A DNA stretch of 48,568 nucleotides from an uncultured Pelagibacteraceae bacterium (GTDB taxonomy: Bacteria > Pseudomonadota > Alphaproteobacteria > Pelagibacterales > Pelagibacteraceae). The notes under the pieces were generated by a model. It was given only the letters and a program-made list of their open reading frames with translations. It was not told the origin of the DNA and made no database searches. Position numbers and translations under genes: made by a program. Positions 18,743-30,621 of the stretch are shown one piece after another; the stretch's first letter is position 1, and every line of letters begins with the position of its first letter. Location: the NCBI GenBank assembly GCA_902519445.1, contig CABYJR010000003.1, forward strand, positions 1 through 48,568, written 5' to 3'.

Positions 18743-20029
18743 ATGAAAACTTTTTTAAAAATTTTATTAATTGGAATTTTTTTTATTGGATTTAGCGAAT
18801 CCCAAGCTAACTCTTTGTTAGAGTCGTTACAGTCTGCATATGTAAATAATTCTAAACTTAATGCTGAAAGAGCAAGCATGCGTGCTTCAAGAGAAGAGAA
18901 GCGTGAAGCTGTAAGTGAATTTTTACCAAGTGTGACTGTTTCAGGATACGATAGCGAAATAGAAAATACTAATCCAACAGGAGAAAATGGTACAAATTTT
19001 AGACCATCAGAACAATCCATTTTAGTAGAACAAAAAATTTTTCAAGGTTTTGGAGGAGTCGCAAATTTGCAAAAAAAAAGACAGGGACAAAAATTGGCTG
19101 AATTTAAACTTAAAAAAATTGAACAAGAAACTTTATTAGAAGCAGCCAAAGCACATACTGAACTTTTGTTAAATAGAGAAAAAGTTAATATTAATCTAAC
19201 AAATATAGATTTGTTAGAACGACAAGTTGAAACTGACTTTAATAGATTGGAAAAAGGAGAAATAAGTTTAACTGATTTATCACAGTCGGAATCATCATTA
19301 GCAGGCGCAAAAGCTCAATTAATAGCAGCCCAAAATGATTTAATAACTAGCAAAGCAAATTTTGAAAAAGTAGTTGGAAAAAAACCTACGGAAAATATTG
19401 AAAAAGTAAATCAAATTAATTTAAATATACCTGAAAGTTTGGCGACAGCATATAAAATATCTACTTTAGAAAATCCCGATTTACAAATTGCATTAATGGA
19501 GTTTGATAAATCTAAATCTGATCTAGTAATTGCAGCTTCAGAATTTTCTCCTTCCGCAACAATTTCCTATAAAATTGCTGAACAAGAAGATTTAAGTGCT
19601 ACTGTAAAAGAAAGAACTCAGCAAACAGTAAGCGCTACAGCATCATGGCCATTGTTTGCAGGAGGTAAAAATGCTTTTAATTATAGAAAACATCAAGAAA
19701 TAAAAAATCAGAAAGAACTTTTGCTTGAAGAAGAAAAAAAAACAACCGAAACAAAAGTTGCTAATGCGTGGTCCAGTTATCAATCCTCAAAAGGAGTTCT
19801 AGATTCTACAAGAGCCCAAGTAAAAGCTGCAGAAATTGCAAACGAAGGCATAACTTTAGAATATGAATCTGGCACTAGCAGAACTACACTAGAGGTTATT
19901 CAGTCGCGATCTATTTTATTAAATTCAAAAATAAATTTAGCTAGCTCTGAAAGAAACTTTCTTATATCTCAGTTTAATCTATTGTCAGCAGTAGGAAGAC
20001 TTACTGCAAAAAACTTAAATTTAAAGTAA
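18743..20029 (+). CDS. tolC: TolC family outer membrane efflux protein
   Basis: 428 aa; signal peptide; SLLESLQSAYVNNSKLNAERA, repeated coiled-coil OEP domains, WPLFAGGKNAF. Confidence 0.9.
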   Translation: MKTFLKILLIGIFFIGFSESQANSLLESLQSAYVNNSKLNAERASMRASREEKREAVSEFLPSVTVSGYDSEIENTNPTGENGTNFRPSEQSILVEQKIFQGFGGVANLQKKRQGQKLAEFKLKKIEQETLLEAAKAHTELLLNREKVNINLTNIDLLERQVETDFNRLEKGEISLTDLSQSESSLAGAKAQLIAAQNDLITSKANFEKVVGKKPTENIEKVNQINLNIPESLATAYKISTLENPDLQIALMEFDKSKSDLVIAASEFSPSATISYKIAEQEDLSATVKERTQQTVSATASWPLFAGGKNAFNYRKHQEIKNQKELLLEEEKKTTETKVANAWSSYQSSKGVLDSTRAQVKAAEIANEGITLEYESGTSRTTLEVIQSRSILLNSKINLASSERNFLISQFNLLSAVGRLTAKNLNLK

Positions 20030-20093
20030 TTTTTTTTTATAATTGTGAAAAAAGTCCTGATTTTAAAGGGGTTTAATTAACTCTTGATAAAAA

Positions 20094-20108
20094 GAACAAA
20101 ATGTGTAC
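20094..20108 (+). promoter_or_regulatory. Candidate SOS (LexA) box upstream of recA, GAAC-N7-GTAC
   Basis: GAACAAAATGTGTAC between TTGATA (20084-20089) and TACATT (20106-20111, 16-nt spacer). 12 of 15 positions match the umuD box GAACAAAAAGAGAAC. Confidence 0.6.
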
Positions 20109-20156
20109 ATTTAAAAGCATGATTCGTTAATTAAATTATTAAAAAAAAGGTAAATT

Positions 20157-21263
20157 ATGACCAAAAATAACTTAAAAATAGTAAAGTCAGGTAAAAATCA
20201 GGAAATTGAAGTTAAACAGAAAAATAAGGCTCTAGAAGCAGCAATTAGCCAAATAGACGAAAATTTTGGAAAAGGCTCGGTAATGAAGCTTGGCCAAAAA
20301 GCTGCTATAAACGTCGAAGCCATATCAACAGGATCCCTAGGCTTGGATTTAGCTCTTGGTATTGGCGGACTTCCTAAAGGTAGAATTGTAGAAATTTATG
20401 GACCAGAATCTTCTGGAAAAACGACCTTAGCCTTGCAAGTAGTGGCAGAGGCTCAAAAAGTTGGAGGAATTTGCGGATTTATTGATGCGGAACATGCAAT
20501 GGATCCAGTTTATGCAAAAAAACTAGGTGTAAAAACAGAAGAGCTTTTAATATCACAGCCAGATACCGGTGAGCAAGCACTGGAAATAGCCGATACATTA
20601 ATAAAATCAGGTTCTATTTCTGTCTTAGTAATAGATTCCGTTGCTGCATTAACTCCAAGAGCAGAGCTCGAAGGCGAAATGGGAGATCATCACGTAGGAC
20701 TACAATCACGATTGATGAGTCAAGCTCTTAGAAAATTAACAAGCTCAATCGCAAAAACTAACACCATGGTTATATTCATTAATCAAATAAGAATGAAAAT
20801 TGGAGTTATGTTTGGAAATCCAGAAACAACTTCTGGAGGCAATGCATTAAAATTTTATTCATCAGTAAGAATGGATATAAGACGAATAGGAGCAATCAAA
20901 GAAAAAGAACAAATTGTTGGTAATTCAACAAGAGTTAAAGTTGTTAAAAATAAAGTATCTCCTCCATTTAAAGTTATTGAATTTGATTTGATGTACGGAA
21001 AAGGAATAAGTAAATCTGGTGAATTAATAGATTTAGGAGCAAAGGCAGATGTGGTTGAAAAATCAGGTGCCTGGTATGCTTATAAAGGTGAAAAAATAGG
21101 CCAAGGTAGAGAAAATGCCAAAATTTACCTAGAACAGAATCCAAAAATTGCCGCAGAAATTGAAATGAGCATTAGAACAAAAGCTGGCTTAATTTCTAAG
21201 AAAATTGAAGGCAATCCTACGGTTGAAAAATCAAATACAGATAAAAAAGATTCAGAAAAATAG
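20157..21263 (+). CDS. recA: Recombinase RecA
   Basis: 368 aa; [50 protein letters not shown]. Confidence 0.99.
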   Translation: MTKNNLKIVKSGKNQEIEVKQKNKALEAAISQIDENFGKGSVMKLGQKAAINVEAISTGSLGLDLALGIGGLPKGRIVEIYGPESSGKTTLALQVVAEAQKVGGICGFIDAEHAMDPVYAKKLGVKTEELLISQPDTGEQALEIADTLIKSGSISVLVIDSVAALTPRAELEGEMGDHHVGLQSRLMSQALRKLTSSIAKTNTMVIFINQIRMKIGVMFGNPETTSGGNALKFYSSVRMDIRRIGAIKEKEQIVGNSTRVKVVKNKVSPPFKVIEFDLMYGKGISKSGELIDLGAKADVVEKSGAWYAYKGEKIGQGRENAKIYLEQNPKIAAEIEMSIRTKAGLISKKIEGNPTVEKSNTDKKDSEK

Positions 21264-21281
21264 TAGTTAGCTCTCATGCGG

Positions 21282-21304
21282 AAAGGCGCTTATAAGGCGC
21301 CTTT
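21282..21304 (+). terminator. Hairpin after recA, likely terminator
   Basis: AAAGGCGC-TTATAAG-GCGCCTTT, perfect 8-bp stem; weak U-tract (CTTCCC follows). Confidence 0.6.
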
Positions 21305-21348
21305 CTTCCCGTATAGACATCATTCTAAAAAACTGTATTTATTAGAAG

Positions 21349-24024
21349 ATGGCTGAAAAAACATTAAAAAATGTAAGAAAATCCTTTTTAAATTACTTTT
21401 CAAGCAAGAAACATAACATTGTGGATTCAAGCAATTTAGTTCCAAGCAATGATCCGACATTAATGTTTACAAATTCTGGAATGGTACAATTTAAAAATGT
21501 TTTCACGGGTCTTGAAAAAAGAGATTATAAAAGAGCTACTACATCACAAAAATGTGTTAGAGCCGGCGGGAAACATAATGATTTGGAAAATGTGGGCTAT
21601 ACTCCAAGACACCATACATTTTTTGAGATGTTAGGAAATTTTTCTTTTGGAGATTATTTCAAAGACGTTGCTATTGAATTAGCATGGAATTTAATTACTA
21701 AAGAATTTCAGGTATCAAAAGATAAGCTTAGTGTGAGTGTATATTCAGAAGACAAGGAAGCTTTTGATCTGTGGAAAAAAATAGCAGGTTTACCAGAAAG
21801 TAGAATTTACAAAATATCAACAAGTGATAATTTTTGGTCGATGGGAGATTTAGGACCCTGCGGACCATGCTCTGAAATATTTTATGATCATGGAGAACAT
21901 TTGAAAGGAGGGCCTCCAGGAAGTAAAGACCAAGATGGGGATCGTTTTATTGAAATATGGAACTTGGTATTTATGCAATTTGAACAGGTTTCAAAAGACA
22001 AAAGAATAAATCTTCCAAAACCATCTGTAGATACTGGTATGGGTTTAGAAAGAATTTCAGCATTGCTTCAAGGCACGCATGATAACTATGATACAGATCA
22101 TTTTAAAACTTTAATTGAAGCTTCTTCAAGTTTGACTAAAACTAAAGTTACTAAAGAAAATATATCAAGCCACAGAGTAATAGCTGACCATCTCAGAGCA
22201 AGTTCATTTTTAATTGCAGAAGGAGTTTTACCATCAAACGAAGGTAGAGGTTATGTTTTAAGAAGAATAATGAGAAGAGGTATGAGACATTCACATGCTC
22301 TAGGTAGCAAGAAACCAATTTTCTATAAAATGATACCAACTTTGATTAGTGAAATGTCAGATTCTTATCCTGAGCTAAAGAGAGCAGAACCTTTAATTAC
22401 CGAAACATTAAAAAATGAAGAAGAAAAATTTTCTTCATTACTTAACAGAGGAATAGAAATTTTAAATGAAAATTTAAATAAAGTTGAAAACAATTCTTTT
22501 CCTGGTGAAATTGCTTTTAAACTATATGACACATATGGATTTCCACTAGATCTTACCGCGGATATTTTAAAAAATAAAAATATAAAAGTTGATAATGCTG
22601 GTTTTGATAAAGAAATGGAAAAAAGTAAAAAATTAGCACGAGCTAATTGGAAAGGATCAGGAGATAAATCTATAGAAGAAAAATGGTTTAAAGTTAGAGA
22701 AAAACTTAATCCCACAGAATTTTTGGGCTATGAGTTTGACAAACTTGAGGCCGTTGTTCTTAAAATATCTAAAGGTAAAGATTTTGTTAATGAAGCAAAA
22801 ACTGGAGATGAAGTCGAAATAATAACTAACCAAACACCGTTCTATGGTGAATCAGGAGGACAGGTTGGCGATCAAGGAATAATTTATTCTAATAGTTGTA
22901 AAGTTCTTGTCAACGATACTCAGAAAAAAATGGGGGACCTTCATGTTCATTATGGAAAAATTGAAAAAGGATCTTTAAAGATTAATGAAACTGTAAATTT
23001 AGAAATCGATGTGCGAAGAAGGAATGATGCTAGAGCTTATCATTCAGCAACGCATTTACTTCATGAAGCTCTAAGAAGAACGCTTGGTAAACATGTAACT
23101 CAAAAAGGATCTCTAGTTAGTTCTGAAAAACTTAGATTTGATTTTAGTCACAATAAACCTGTTGAAAAAAAAGAAATTGAAAAAATAGAAAAATATGTAA
23201 ATGAAATGGTTTATTTAGGTACTGATGTTAAAACTAGAATTATGTCTCCTAAAGAAGCTGTAGCTAAAGGCGCTTTAGCTATGTTTGGTGAAAAATATGG
23301 AGACGAGGTTAGAGTTTTATCAATGGGAAAAGATAACGATGAATATTTTTCTACCGAGCTTTGTGGAGGTACACATGTTAAAAATACAAAAGATATTGGA
23401 AAATTTAAAATTATTAGCCAATCATCAATTGCCGCTGGTGTTAGAAGAATAGAGGCTTTAAGAGAAAGGCAATTAGATGATTACGAAAAATCTTTAATGA
23501 AAGGCAAATCTTTAAAAGAGAAAAGTCTAAAAGATCAGATAGACTTAATTAAAAAAGAATTATCAAAATATAAAGTAAAACCTGATTACAAAGAAGATTT
23601 AGAATTATCTGAAAATATTAAAAATTTAAATAAACAATTAGATAAAATTAAAATTAATAACATAATTAAGGACAAATCAAAAAATATTATCAAAGATAAA
23701 AAAATAGGTACTTTTATTCTTAGACACCAAGTTCTTATTGATTTTCCTCAGAAGGAATTGAGAAATGTAGTAGATCAAAGTAAAAAAGACATTAAAGAAG
23801 GTATTGTTGTTGGTTTTTCTACTTTTGAAGGAAAAGTTGGTGTTGCAGTTGGAGTTACAAGTGAATTAACAAAAAAATATGATGCTGTTACGCTTGTTAA
23901 GATTGCTTCAGAGATACTTGGAGGAAAAGGTGGAGGCGGTAGAAAAGATTTTGCTCAGGCGGGAGGAACAAATAAGGACACAATTGAAGAAGCCTTTAAA
24001 GCTGTAAGAAAAAAAATTAGTTAA
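21349..24024 (+). CDS. alaS: Alanyl-tRNA synthetase
   Basis: 891 aa; [62 protein letters not shown]. Confidence 0.99.
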   Translation: MAEKTLKNVRKSFLNYFSSKKHNIVDSSNLVPSNDPTLMFTNSGMVQFKNVFTGLEKRDYKRATTSQKCVRAGGKHNDLENVGYTPRHHTFFEMLGNFSFGDYFKDVAIELAWNLITKEFQVSKDKLSVSVYSEDKEAFDLWKKIAGLPESRIYKISTSDNFWSMGDLGPCGPCSEIFYDHGEHLKGGPPGSKDQDGDRFIEIWNLVFMQFEQVSKDKRINLPKPSVDTGMGLERISALLQGTHDNYDTDHFKTLIEASSSLTKTKVTKENISSHRVIADHLRASSFLIAEGVLPSNEGRGYVLRRIMRRGMRHSHALGSKKPIFYKMIPTLISEMSDSYPELKRAEPLITETLKNEEEKFSSLLNRGIEILNENLNKVENNSFPGEIAFKLYDTYGFPLDLTADILKNKNIKVDNAGFDKEMEKSKKLARANWKGSGDKSIEEKWFKVREKLNPTEFLGYEFDKLEAVVLKISKGKDFVNEAKTGDEVEIITNQTPFYGESGGQVGDQGIIYSNSCKVLVNDTQKKMGDLHVHYGKIEKGSLKINETVNLEIDVRRRNDARAYHSATHLLHEALRRTLGKHVTQKGSLVSSEKLRFDFSHNKPVEKKEIEKIEKYVNEMVYLGTDVKTRIMSPKEAVAKGALAMFGEKYGDEVRVLSMGKDNDEYFSTELCGGTHVKNTKDIGKFKIISQSSIAAGVRRIEALRERQLDDYEKSLMKGKSLKEKSLKDQIDLIKKELSKYKVKPDYKEDLELSENIKNLNKQLDKIKINNIIKDKSKNIIKDKKIGTFILRHQVLIDFPQKELRNVVDQSKKDIKEGIVVGFSTFEGKVGVAVGVTSELTKKYDAVTLVKIASEILGGKGGGGRKDFAQAGGTNKDTIEEAFKAVRKKIS

Positions 24025-25231
24025 GACTTTTTTTTAAGTTGGAGTCTAACACTTCTAGAAATTGTTTTGTTGTGAGATATTTCTGGTTTTTACCTATTAG
24101 CATGGCCAGATCTTTTGTCATAGATCCACTTTCAATTGTTTGTATACAAACTTTTTCTAAATTTTTTACGAATTTTTTTAGATCTTCGTTGTCATCCAAC
24201 TTTCCTCTGTGATATAGACCTCTTGCCCATGCAAAGATAGAAGCTATCGGATTAGTTGAAGTTTCTTTACCTTGCTGGTGCAATCTGTAGTGTCTTGTAA
24301 CAGTCCCATGAGCAGCTTCAGATTCTATAGTTTTTCCATCTGGAGACATTAAAACGCTAGTCATAAGGCCTAATGAACCAAATCCTTGGGCTATTGTATC
24401 TGATTGGACATCTCCGTCATAATTTTTACATGCCCAAATGTAATTTCCATTCCATTTCATTGCGGATGCAACCATATCATCAATAAGTCTGTGCTCGTAA
24501 GTTATTTTTCTTTCTTTAAATTTTTCTTGAAATTCTTTTTTATAAATCTCTTCGAATAGATCTTTAAATCTTCCATCATAACTTTTTAAGATTGTATTTT
24601 TTGTGGACAAATATACGGGCCATTTTCTATTCAAACCGTAATTCATACATGCTCTTGCGAAATCTCTTATTGAATCATCCAGGTTATACATCGAAAGAGC
24701 AACACCGGGCCCGGTGAAGTTAAAAACTTCAAATTCTTTTTTTTCTTTACCGTCTTCTGAAGTCCATTTTATTTCAAGCTTACCTTTGCCAGGGACTTTA
24801 AAATCAGTTGCTCTGTATTGATCTCCAAAGGCATGTCTTCCAATTACAATTGGATTTGTCCAGCTCGGCACAAGTTTTGGAATATTTTTACATATTATTG
24901 GTTCTCGAAAAACAGTTCCTCCCAAAATATTTCTTATCGTCCCATTAGGAGATCTCCACATCTTTTTTAATTTGAACTCTTTTACACGATTTTCATCAGG
25001 AGTTATAGTTGCACATTTTATACCTACGCCAATTTTTTTTATAGCATTGGCACAATCAATTGTTACCTTATCAGAGGTTTTGTCCCGATATTTTATACCT
25101 AAATCATAATATTTGATATCTAAGTCGATATAGGGAAGAATTAATTTTTTTTTGATAAAATCCCATATTATTCGGGTCATTTCATCACCATCTAACTCCA
25201 CAATAGGGTTTTTTACTTTGATTTTCGTCAT
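24017..25231 (-). CDS. icd: NADP-dependent isocitrate dehydrogenase
   Basis: 404 aa; [22 protein letters not shown]-like [39 protein letters not shown]. Confidence 0.98.
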   Translation of the reverse strand: MTKIKVKNPIVELDGDEMTRIIWDFIKKKLILPYIDLDIKYYDLGIKYRDKTSDKVTIDCANAIKKIGVGIKCATITPDENRVKEFKLKKMWRSPNGTIRNILGGTVFREPIICKNIPKLVPSWTNPIVIGRHAFGDQYRATDFKVPGKGKLEIKWTSEDGKEKKEFEVFNFTGPGVALSMYNLDDSIRDFARACMNYGLNRKWPVYLSTKNTILKSYDGRFKDLFEEIYKKEFQEKFKERKITYEHRLIDDMVASAMKWNGNYIWACKNYDGDVQSDTIAQGFGSLGLMTSVLMSPDGKTIESEAAHGTVTRHYRLHQQGKETSTNPIASIFAWARGLYHRGKLDDNEDLKKFVKNLEKVCIQTIESGSMTKDLAMLIGKNQKYLTTKQFLEVLDSNLKKSLN

Positions 25232-25305
25232 ATATATTTTAATTTTTTCAATTGAATTAAACTACTTAATATACATATTAACGTACAATTACAAAACATA
25301 TAGAT

Positions 25306-25959
25306 ATGATAGATATATTGTTTCCAAAGCTTCACAAAGAAGGTTATAGATTTTTAGCTATAGCCGCTGTTATAACATTTATTCTTTTGCTGATTTCTAA
25401 TTTTTTTGGAATAATAAGTTTGATTATTACAATATGGGTATATTATTTTTTTAGAGATCCTGAAAGAATTCCAATTAATGATGAAAATTATTTACTAAGC
25501 CCAGCAGATGGAGTGATTTCTCAAATTACAGAATTAAATGGCCCTCAAGAATTAGGTTTAGATAATAAAAAATATACAAGAGTCAGTATTTTTATGAACG
25601 TCTTTGACTGTCATGTAAACAGGGTTCCTTCTTCAGGAAAGATCACAAAAATATTTTATAAACCTGGAGAATATTTAAATGCATCTTTGGATAAAGCTAG
25701 TGAGAAAAATGAAAGAAACTATGTTAAAATGTCCAACAAAAATGGAGATGAATTAATTTTAGTTCAAATAGCGGGTTTAATTGCCAGAAGAATAGTATGT
25801 GAAAAAAAGGAAAATGATGAAATTAAACAAGGAGATAGATTTGGAATGATTAGATTTGGTAGTAGAGTTGATTTATATTTTGAAAATTACCAATTGATGG
25901 TAAATACAAATCAAAAAACTATTGCAGGAGAAACTATTTTAGCGAGAAAAGAAAAATGA
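25306..25959 (+). CDS. psd: Phosphatidylserine decarboxylase (short, archaetidylserine-type)
   Basis: 217 aa; YYFFRDPER, SPADGVISQI, MNVFDCHVNRVP, KQGDRFGMIRFGSRVD (conserved GS cleavage site). Confidence 0.95.
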   Translation: MIDILFPKLHKEGYRFLAIAAVITFILLLISNFFGIISLIITIWVYYFFRDPERIPINDENYLLSPADGVISQITELNGPQELGLDNKKYTRVSIFMNVFDCHVNRVPSSGKITKIFYKPGEYLNASLDKASEKNERNYVKMSNKNGDELILVQIAGLIARRIVCEKKENDEIKQGDRFGMIRFGSRVDLYFENYQLMVNTNQKTIAGETILARKEK

Positions 25960-26747
25960 TTGAAAACAAAAAAGAGTTTAAATTAATATCAAAAAAAAAC
26001 CCTAAATCACTTTTACCAAATGCTTTAACAATTTTTGGAGTTTGTTTAGGTTTAAGCTCAATAAAATTTGCAATCGACTTAAATTATTCTATGGCCGTAA
26101 TAGCTATTGGGTTTGCTGCTATTCTTGACACTTTAGATGGAAGAGTAGCAAGATTAATTAAAGGAACTTCAAAAGTTGGTAAAGAACTAGACTCTTTAAC
26201 TGATGTTATTAGTTTTGGAGTTGCCCCAGGGTTTGTAATGTATTTTTGGGCTTTAAATGAGATAGGAAAATTTGGATGGATGTTTGTTTTAATTTACACA
26301 GTATGTTGCGCTCTTCGTTTAGCTAGATTTAATTTAACAACTATAGAAGAAAACGAATCATGGAAAATAAATTTTTTTGAAGGAGTGCCGTCTCCTGCAG
26401 CTGCCGGTTTAGTTCTATTGCCTCTTATATTAAATTTAAGCGGTTTAATTAAGTTAGATAATTATGCACTAATTAGTTCTATAACAATATTAACAACATC
26501 AATTTTAATGGTGAGCAAACTTCCAACCTACTCATTAAAAAGAATTGTGATACCAAGAAATTTAGCGATTTTCTTATTATTAGGAATAGGAGTTTACGTA
26601 AGTTTATTAATTTTTTATATTTTTAAAACATTATTTTTCACAGGGGTGCTTTATCTTTTGTTAATTCCCATAAGTTTTTTCCATTTTAGAATAAAAAACA
26701 AAAAAACATACAAACCTGTGACAGATGAAGATGAAGATATTTTGTAA
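25956..26747 (+). CDS. pssA: CDP-diacylglycerol-serine O-phosphatidyltransferase
   Basis: 263 aa; CDP-alcohol phosphatidyltransferase motif LDTLDGRVARLIKGTSKVGKELDSLTDVISFG; overlaps psd by 4 bp. Confidence 0.95.
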   Translation: MIENKKEFKLISKKNPKSLLPNALTIFGVCLGLSSIKFAIDLNYSMAVIAIGFAAILDTLDGRVARLIKGTSKVGKELDSLTDVISFGVAPGFVMYFWALNEIGKFGWMFVLIYTVCCALRLARFNLTTIEENESWKINFFEGVPSPAAAGLVLLPLILNLSGLIKLDNYALISSITILTTSILMVSKLPTYSLKRIVIPRNLAIFLLLGIGVYVSLLIFYIFKTLFFTGVLYLLLIPISFFHFRIKNKKTYKPVTDEDEDIL

Positions 26748-26762
26748 AATTATATTAAATTC

Positions 26763-27386
26763 TTGAAAAAAAATAAAATTTCTAAAAATTGGTTAGCAAA
26801 ACAGAGGAAAGATCCTTATTTTAAAGAATCTAAAATTCTAGGTTATAGATCTAGAGCAGTTTTTAAAATTATAGAAATGAATAAAAAGTTTAAGTTTCTT
26901 AAAAAAAATTCATTATTAATAGATCTTGGTTCAAGTCCAGGAAGTTGGACACAATTTGCGGGCAAAGAAATAACCAAAGGCAAAATATTGGCCGTAGATA
27001 TTATACCGATGAAAAAAATAGATAATGTAGATTTTATAAATGGAGATTTTTTGGATAAAGATATTTTTGAGAAAATAAGAGTATATTTCAAAAGTAAAGT
27101 TGATGTAGTTTTATCAGATATGGCTCCAAACACATCGGGAAATAAGGAAATGGATACATATAGAACTGGAGAACTATGTCTAAATGCAATGAACTTATCG
27201 AAGAAAATTTTACAAGATAATGGGGTCTTTATATCAAAATTGTTTATGGGATCTGTATTTAAGGATATTAATGAAACTGCAAAAAAAAGCTTCAAAAAGG
27301 TTGCTATATATAAACCTTTAGCAAGCAAAAAAGAATCTAAAGAAATTTATATTTATTGTAAAGGTGTTTTAAAAAATGATAAATAA
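26763..27386 (+). CDS. rlmE: 23S rRNA (uridine-2'-O)-methyltransferase RlmE/FtsJ (TTG start)
   Basis: 207 aa; DPYFKESKILGYRSRAVFKIIEM, IDLGSSPGSWTQ, VLSDMAPNTSG. Confidence 0.94.
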   Translation: MKKNKISKNWLAKQRKDPYFKESKILGYRSRAVFKIIEMNKKFKFLKKNSLLIDLGSSPGSWTQFAGKEITKGKILAVDIIPMKKIDNVDFINGDFLDKDIFEKIRVYFKSKVDVVLSDMAPNTSGNKEMDTYRTGELCLNAMNLSKKILQDNGVFISKLFMGSVFKDINETAKKSFKKVAIYKPLASKKESKEIYIYCKGVLKNDK

Positions 27387-27409
27387 TGTGGAGTTTAAGT
27401 AATTATATT

Positions 27410-27856
27410 ATGAAAAAAAATTTAATAATAAATATACTGATAATTTTGTTTTTTATGAATTCAAATGTTTTTTCAAAAGAATCAAACTATTTTATTAAAG
27501 GAATAAAACATTTTAATAATCAGGAATTTGATAAATCAAAAATATTCTTTGAAAGAGATTTAGTCTTTAATCCAAAAAGTGAAAAATCTTATCTATTTTT
27601 GGCAAAAATCTTTAATGAAAAAAAAAATGTAGAAGAAGAAGAAATTAACTTAAAGAATGTTCTGCTAATAAATCCTAAAAATGACGAAGCAATCTATATG
27701 TTAACACTTATTAAGATAAACCAATCTGATTATAGTGAAGCAGAAAACCTTATTAATACATTTACCTTAGTTTGCAAATCCTTCTGTTCAAAGAAAAAAG
27801 AAATTGAATTAAAATTTAAAAAATTGAATCCAGAAAATGCAAAAAGTAACAATTGA
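27410..27856 (+). CDS. Secreted tetratricopeptide-repeat protein
   Basis: TPR-like repeats after a signal peptide MKKNLIINILIILFFMNSNVFS. Start at 27410 preferred over track start 27386. Confidence 0.75.
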   Translation: MKKNLIINILIILFFMNSNVFSKESNYFIKGIKHFNNQEFDKSKIFFERDLVFNPKSEKSYLFLAKIFNEKKNVEEEEINLKNVLLINPKNDEAIYMLTLIKINQSDYSEAENLINTFTLVCKSFCSKKKEIELKFKKLNPENAKSNN

Positions 27857-28616
27857 AAAAATCTATAAAAAAAAAGGAAAACAACCAATCGTTTGTTTAA
27901 CAGCATATACTAAAAATGTTGCTAAAATTGCTGACAAGTACTGCGATATAATTTTGGTTGGTGATTCATTAGGTATGGTTTTATACGGAATGAAAACAAC
28001 AAGAAGTGTTAAAATTGAAACTATGATTTTGCATGCAAAGGCCGTTAAAGATGCTTCAAAAAAAAGTTTAGTGGTTTTTGATATGCCTTATAAAACTTAT
28101 ACAAATAAATTTAATGCATATAAAAATGCAAAAAAAGTTATTAAATTAACAAAATGTGATGCAGTAAAACTTGAAGGTGGAAAAAAGATTTCAAAAATTG
28201 TCAATTTTCTTGTAAAGAAAGGAATACCAGTTCTTGGTCATGTTGGGTTATTACCTCAAACCTCAAGAAATTTTAAGGCGCGGGGTAAAAATTTCTTTGA
28301 AAGAAAAACAATTTTAAAGGATGCGATTTCAATTTCTAATTCAGGTGCCTTTGCAATAATAGTAGAATGTGTTGTTGAAAGATTAGCAAAGGAAATTACA
28401 AAAAATATTATGATTCCAACAATTGGTATAGGAGCATCCAGATATTGCGACGGTCAAATTCTTGTTACAGAAGATTTAACAGGACTGAGTGATTTTTTAC
28501 CAAAATTTGTTAAGCAATATGCAAATTTAAATAAATCAATAGAAAAATGCATAAAAAATTATGTTAAGGATGTAAGAATGAAAAGATTTCCTTTCACTAA
28601 GAATGTATATAAATAA
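27837..28616 (+). CDS. panB: 3-methyl-2-oxobutanoate hydroxymethyltransferase
   Basis: 259 aa; CLTAYTKNVAKIADKYCDIILVGDSLGMVLYG, VKLEGG, GHVGLLPQ, IPTIGIGAS. Confidence 0.96.
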   Translation: MQKVTIEKIYKKKGKQPIVCLTAYTKNVAKIADKYCDIILVGDSLGMVLYGMKTTRSVKIETMILHAKAVKDASKKSLVVFDMPYKTYTNKFNAYKNAKKVIKLTKCDAVKLEGGKKISKIVNFLVKKGIPVLGHVGLLPQTSRNFKARGKNFFERKTILKDAISISNSGAFAIIVECVVERLAKEITKNIMIPTIGIGASRYCDGQILVTEDLTGLSDFLPKFVKQYANLNKSIEKCIKNYVKDVRMKRFPFTKNVYK

Positions 28617-28628
28617 AAGATAATTTAA

Positions 28629-29279
28629 ATGGCAAACAATTTATTTGAAACCCAATACGACCTAACTAAAAAATCCAAATTAAAGGAATTTTATGAAACC
28701 AAAAAAATATTAATTTTTTCATCAATATTTGCATTTATAATTATTGTAGTCAGTTATAGCTATTATCAGAGCAGCAAAGAAAAAAAAAAGATTTTGTTGT
28801 CAGAAAATTACATACAAGCCAAGATTTATCTTGAAAAAGGCAACAAAGTGAAAGCACTAGAAACTTTAAAAAATATAACTTTTTCAAATGATGCAACTTA
28901 TTCAACCTTATCTTTTTTTATGATATTGAATGAAAATTTAATTAATAACAACGAAGAGATTTCAAAATTATTCGATCATCTATTACAAAATAACAATTTT
29001 GATAAAGAAATAGAAGATTTGTTGCATTACAAAAAGGCATTATTTAAATCAAGTTACGTCAATGAAGAAAAATTCTTAGAAGAAGTTAGTCCTTTATTAA
29101 AATCAAAAGAGACACTATGGAAAGGTCACGGATTAATGTTAATAGGAGATTATTATTTTTCAAGAAAAGAATATGTAAAAGCAAAAGATTTTTACACTCA
29201 AATTCTTACGATAAAAAATTTACAGCCAGAACTTTATGAGCAGGCTAAAACGAAACTTATCAATATAGCCAATGATTAA
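28629..29279 (+). CDS. TPR-containing membrane-anchored protein, YfgM-like
   Basis: 216 aa; single N-terminal TM (IFSSIFAFIIIVVSYSYY) then TPR-like helices; directly upstream of bamB. Confidence 0.7.
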   Translation: MANNLFETQYDLTKKSKLKEFYETKKILIFSSIFAFIIIVVSYSYYQSSKEKKKILLSENYIQAKIYLEKGNKVKALETLKNITFSNDATYSTLSFFMILNENLINNNEEISKLFDHLLQNNNFDKEIEDLLHYKKALFKSSYVNEEKFLEEVSPLLKSKETLWKGHGLMLIGDYYFSRKEYVKAKDFYTQILTIKNLQPELYEQAKTKLINIAND

Positions 29280-30621
29280 TAAAAGAATATTAATTTTATT
29301 GATATTATTCACTGTATTAAGTAGCTGTTCATTTGATAGCAAGACAGGAATCTGGGGCGACGCTGCTAAAGAGAAGAAAAGAATTTCAGAATTAGAAAAA
29401 GAGCAACAAGAAATAATTAAAGTAGAAAAAATTTATACATCTGACAAAACTTTTTATAAAGAAGTGGCTTTATCAAAAAATATAGTTTTACCTAAACCAC
29501 AAAATAAATCTTCATGGATAATGTCAAATGAAAATTACCAAAATGACAAGGGAAATATATATCTGCAAGGTATAAATAATATTTTTTTAAAAAAAAAAAT
29601 TGGAAAAGATAAATTTTCAGGCAGTAAAAAAATTACCTCACTTTTAGTTTTAAGAAATAATATGATTTTTTCTGATGATAAAGGAACAATTTTTCATGTA
29701 AATGAAAGAGGAGGAATAATATGGAAGAAAAATATATACAAGAAAGCATATAAAAAAATATATAAAAATTTAGTTTTTTCAATTTATAAAGATAATATTT
29801 ATGTTGCGGACAATATTGGTTTTATTTATTCAATTAATTTAAACGATGGACAAATGCTTTGGATTAGAAATTATGAAATTGGTACGAAATCTAATATTAA
29901 AATTTTTAACAATAAGATTTTTTTAATAAATGAAGATAATAAAATTCTTTGCTTAAACACAAATGATGGGTCTTTAATTTGGAGTATTCTTTCAATAAAA
30001 TCATTTATTAAAACTGAAAATTTATTATCTTTAGCTATTTCTAAAGATGGAAATTTACTTGCAATTACATCAGCAGCAGATATTTACAAAATTAGAGGGG
30101 ATACAGGAGATATTTTTTGGTCAAGAAACACAGCAGATTCGTTATACGCAGATGCAACTGATTTTTTTGTTTCGTCTGAAATAGTTATTAACGATGATAA
30201 AGTAATTTTTTCCTCAGGTAATAATACTTTTTTACTTAAGTTGGAAAATGGTGAAACTCTTTGGAAACAAGAGGTAAGTTCTGTTGCGGCTCCAATTGTT
30301 AGTGGCGAAAATATTTTTATTCTTAGTGATAACGGTTATTTAGTTATTATTGAAAAAGATACGGGAGAAATCATTTCATCAACAAATATATTAAAAATTC
30401 TAAAAAGAAAGAAACAAAAAACAAAAATAACAGGTTTTATTATGGGTTCTAATAAGATTTATTCTATAACGTTAAATGGATTTTTAATTTCTAGTTCTGC
30501 CATTTCAGGTAAAGCTGAGTTTTATAAAAAAATTGGAGGTCCAAACATATCTCCTTTAGCTATAAATAATGGAAAACTATACATACTGACCGATAAATCA
30601 AAAATTTTAGTATTAAATTAG
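29272..30621 (+). CDS. bamB: Outer membrane assembly lipoprotein BamB (PQQ-like beta-propeller)
   Basis: 449 aa; lipobox LSSC, repeats such as LNLNDGQMLWIRN, LNTNDGSLIWS, IRGDTGDIFWSRN, LENGETLWKQE. Confidence 0.88.
   Translation: MINKRILILLILFTVLSSCSFDSKTGIWGDAAKEKKRISELEKEQQEIIKVEKIYTSDKTFYKEVALSKNIVLPKPQNKSSWIMSNENYQNDKGNIYLQGINNIFLKKKIGKDKFSGSKKITSLLVLRNNMIFSDDKGTIFHVNERGGIIWKKNIYKKAYKKIYKNLVFSIYKDNIYVADNIGFIYSINLNDGQMLWIRNYEIGTKSNIKIFNNKIFLINEDNKILCLNTNDGSLIWSILSIKSFIKTENLLSLAISKDGNLLAITSAADIYKIRGDTGDIFWSRNTADSLYADATDFFVSSEIVINDDKVIFSSGNNTFLLKLENGETLWKQEVSSVAAPIVSGENIFILSDNGYLVIIEKDTGEIISSTNILKILKRKKQKTKITGFIMGSNKIYSITLNGFLISSSAISGKAEFYKKIGGPNISPLAINNGKLYILTDKSKILVLN

Noticed and set aside
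26843-27328. 161-aa minus-strand ORF
   Set aside because: Shadow ORF fully inside rlmE on the opposite strand; no recognisable family.
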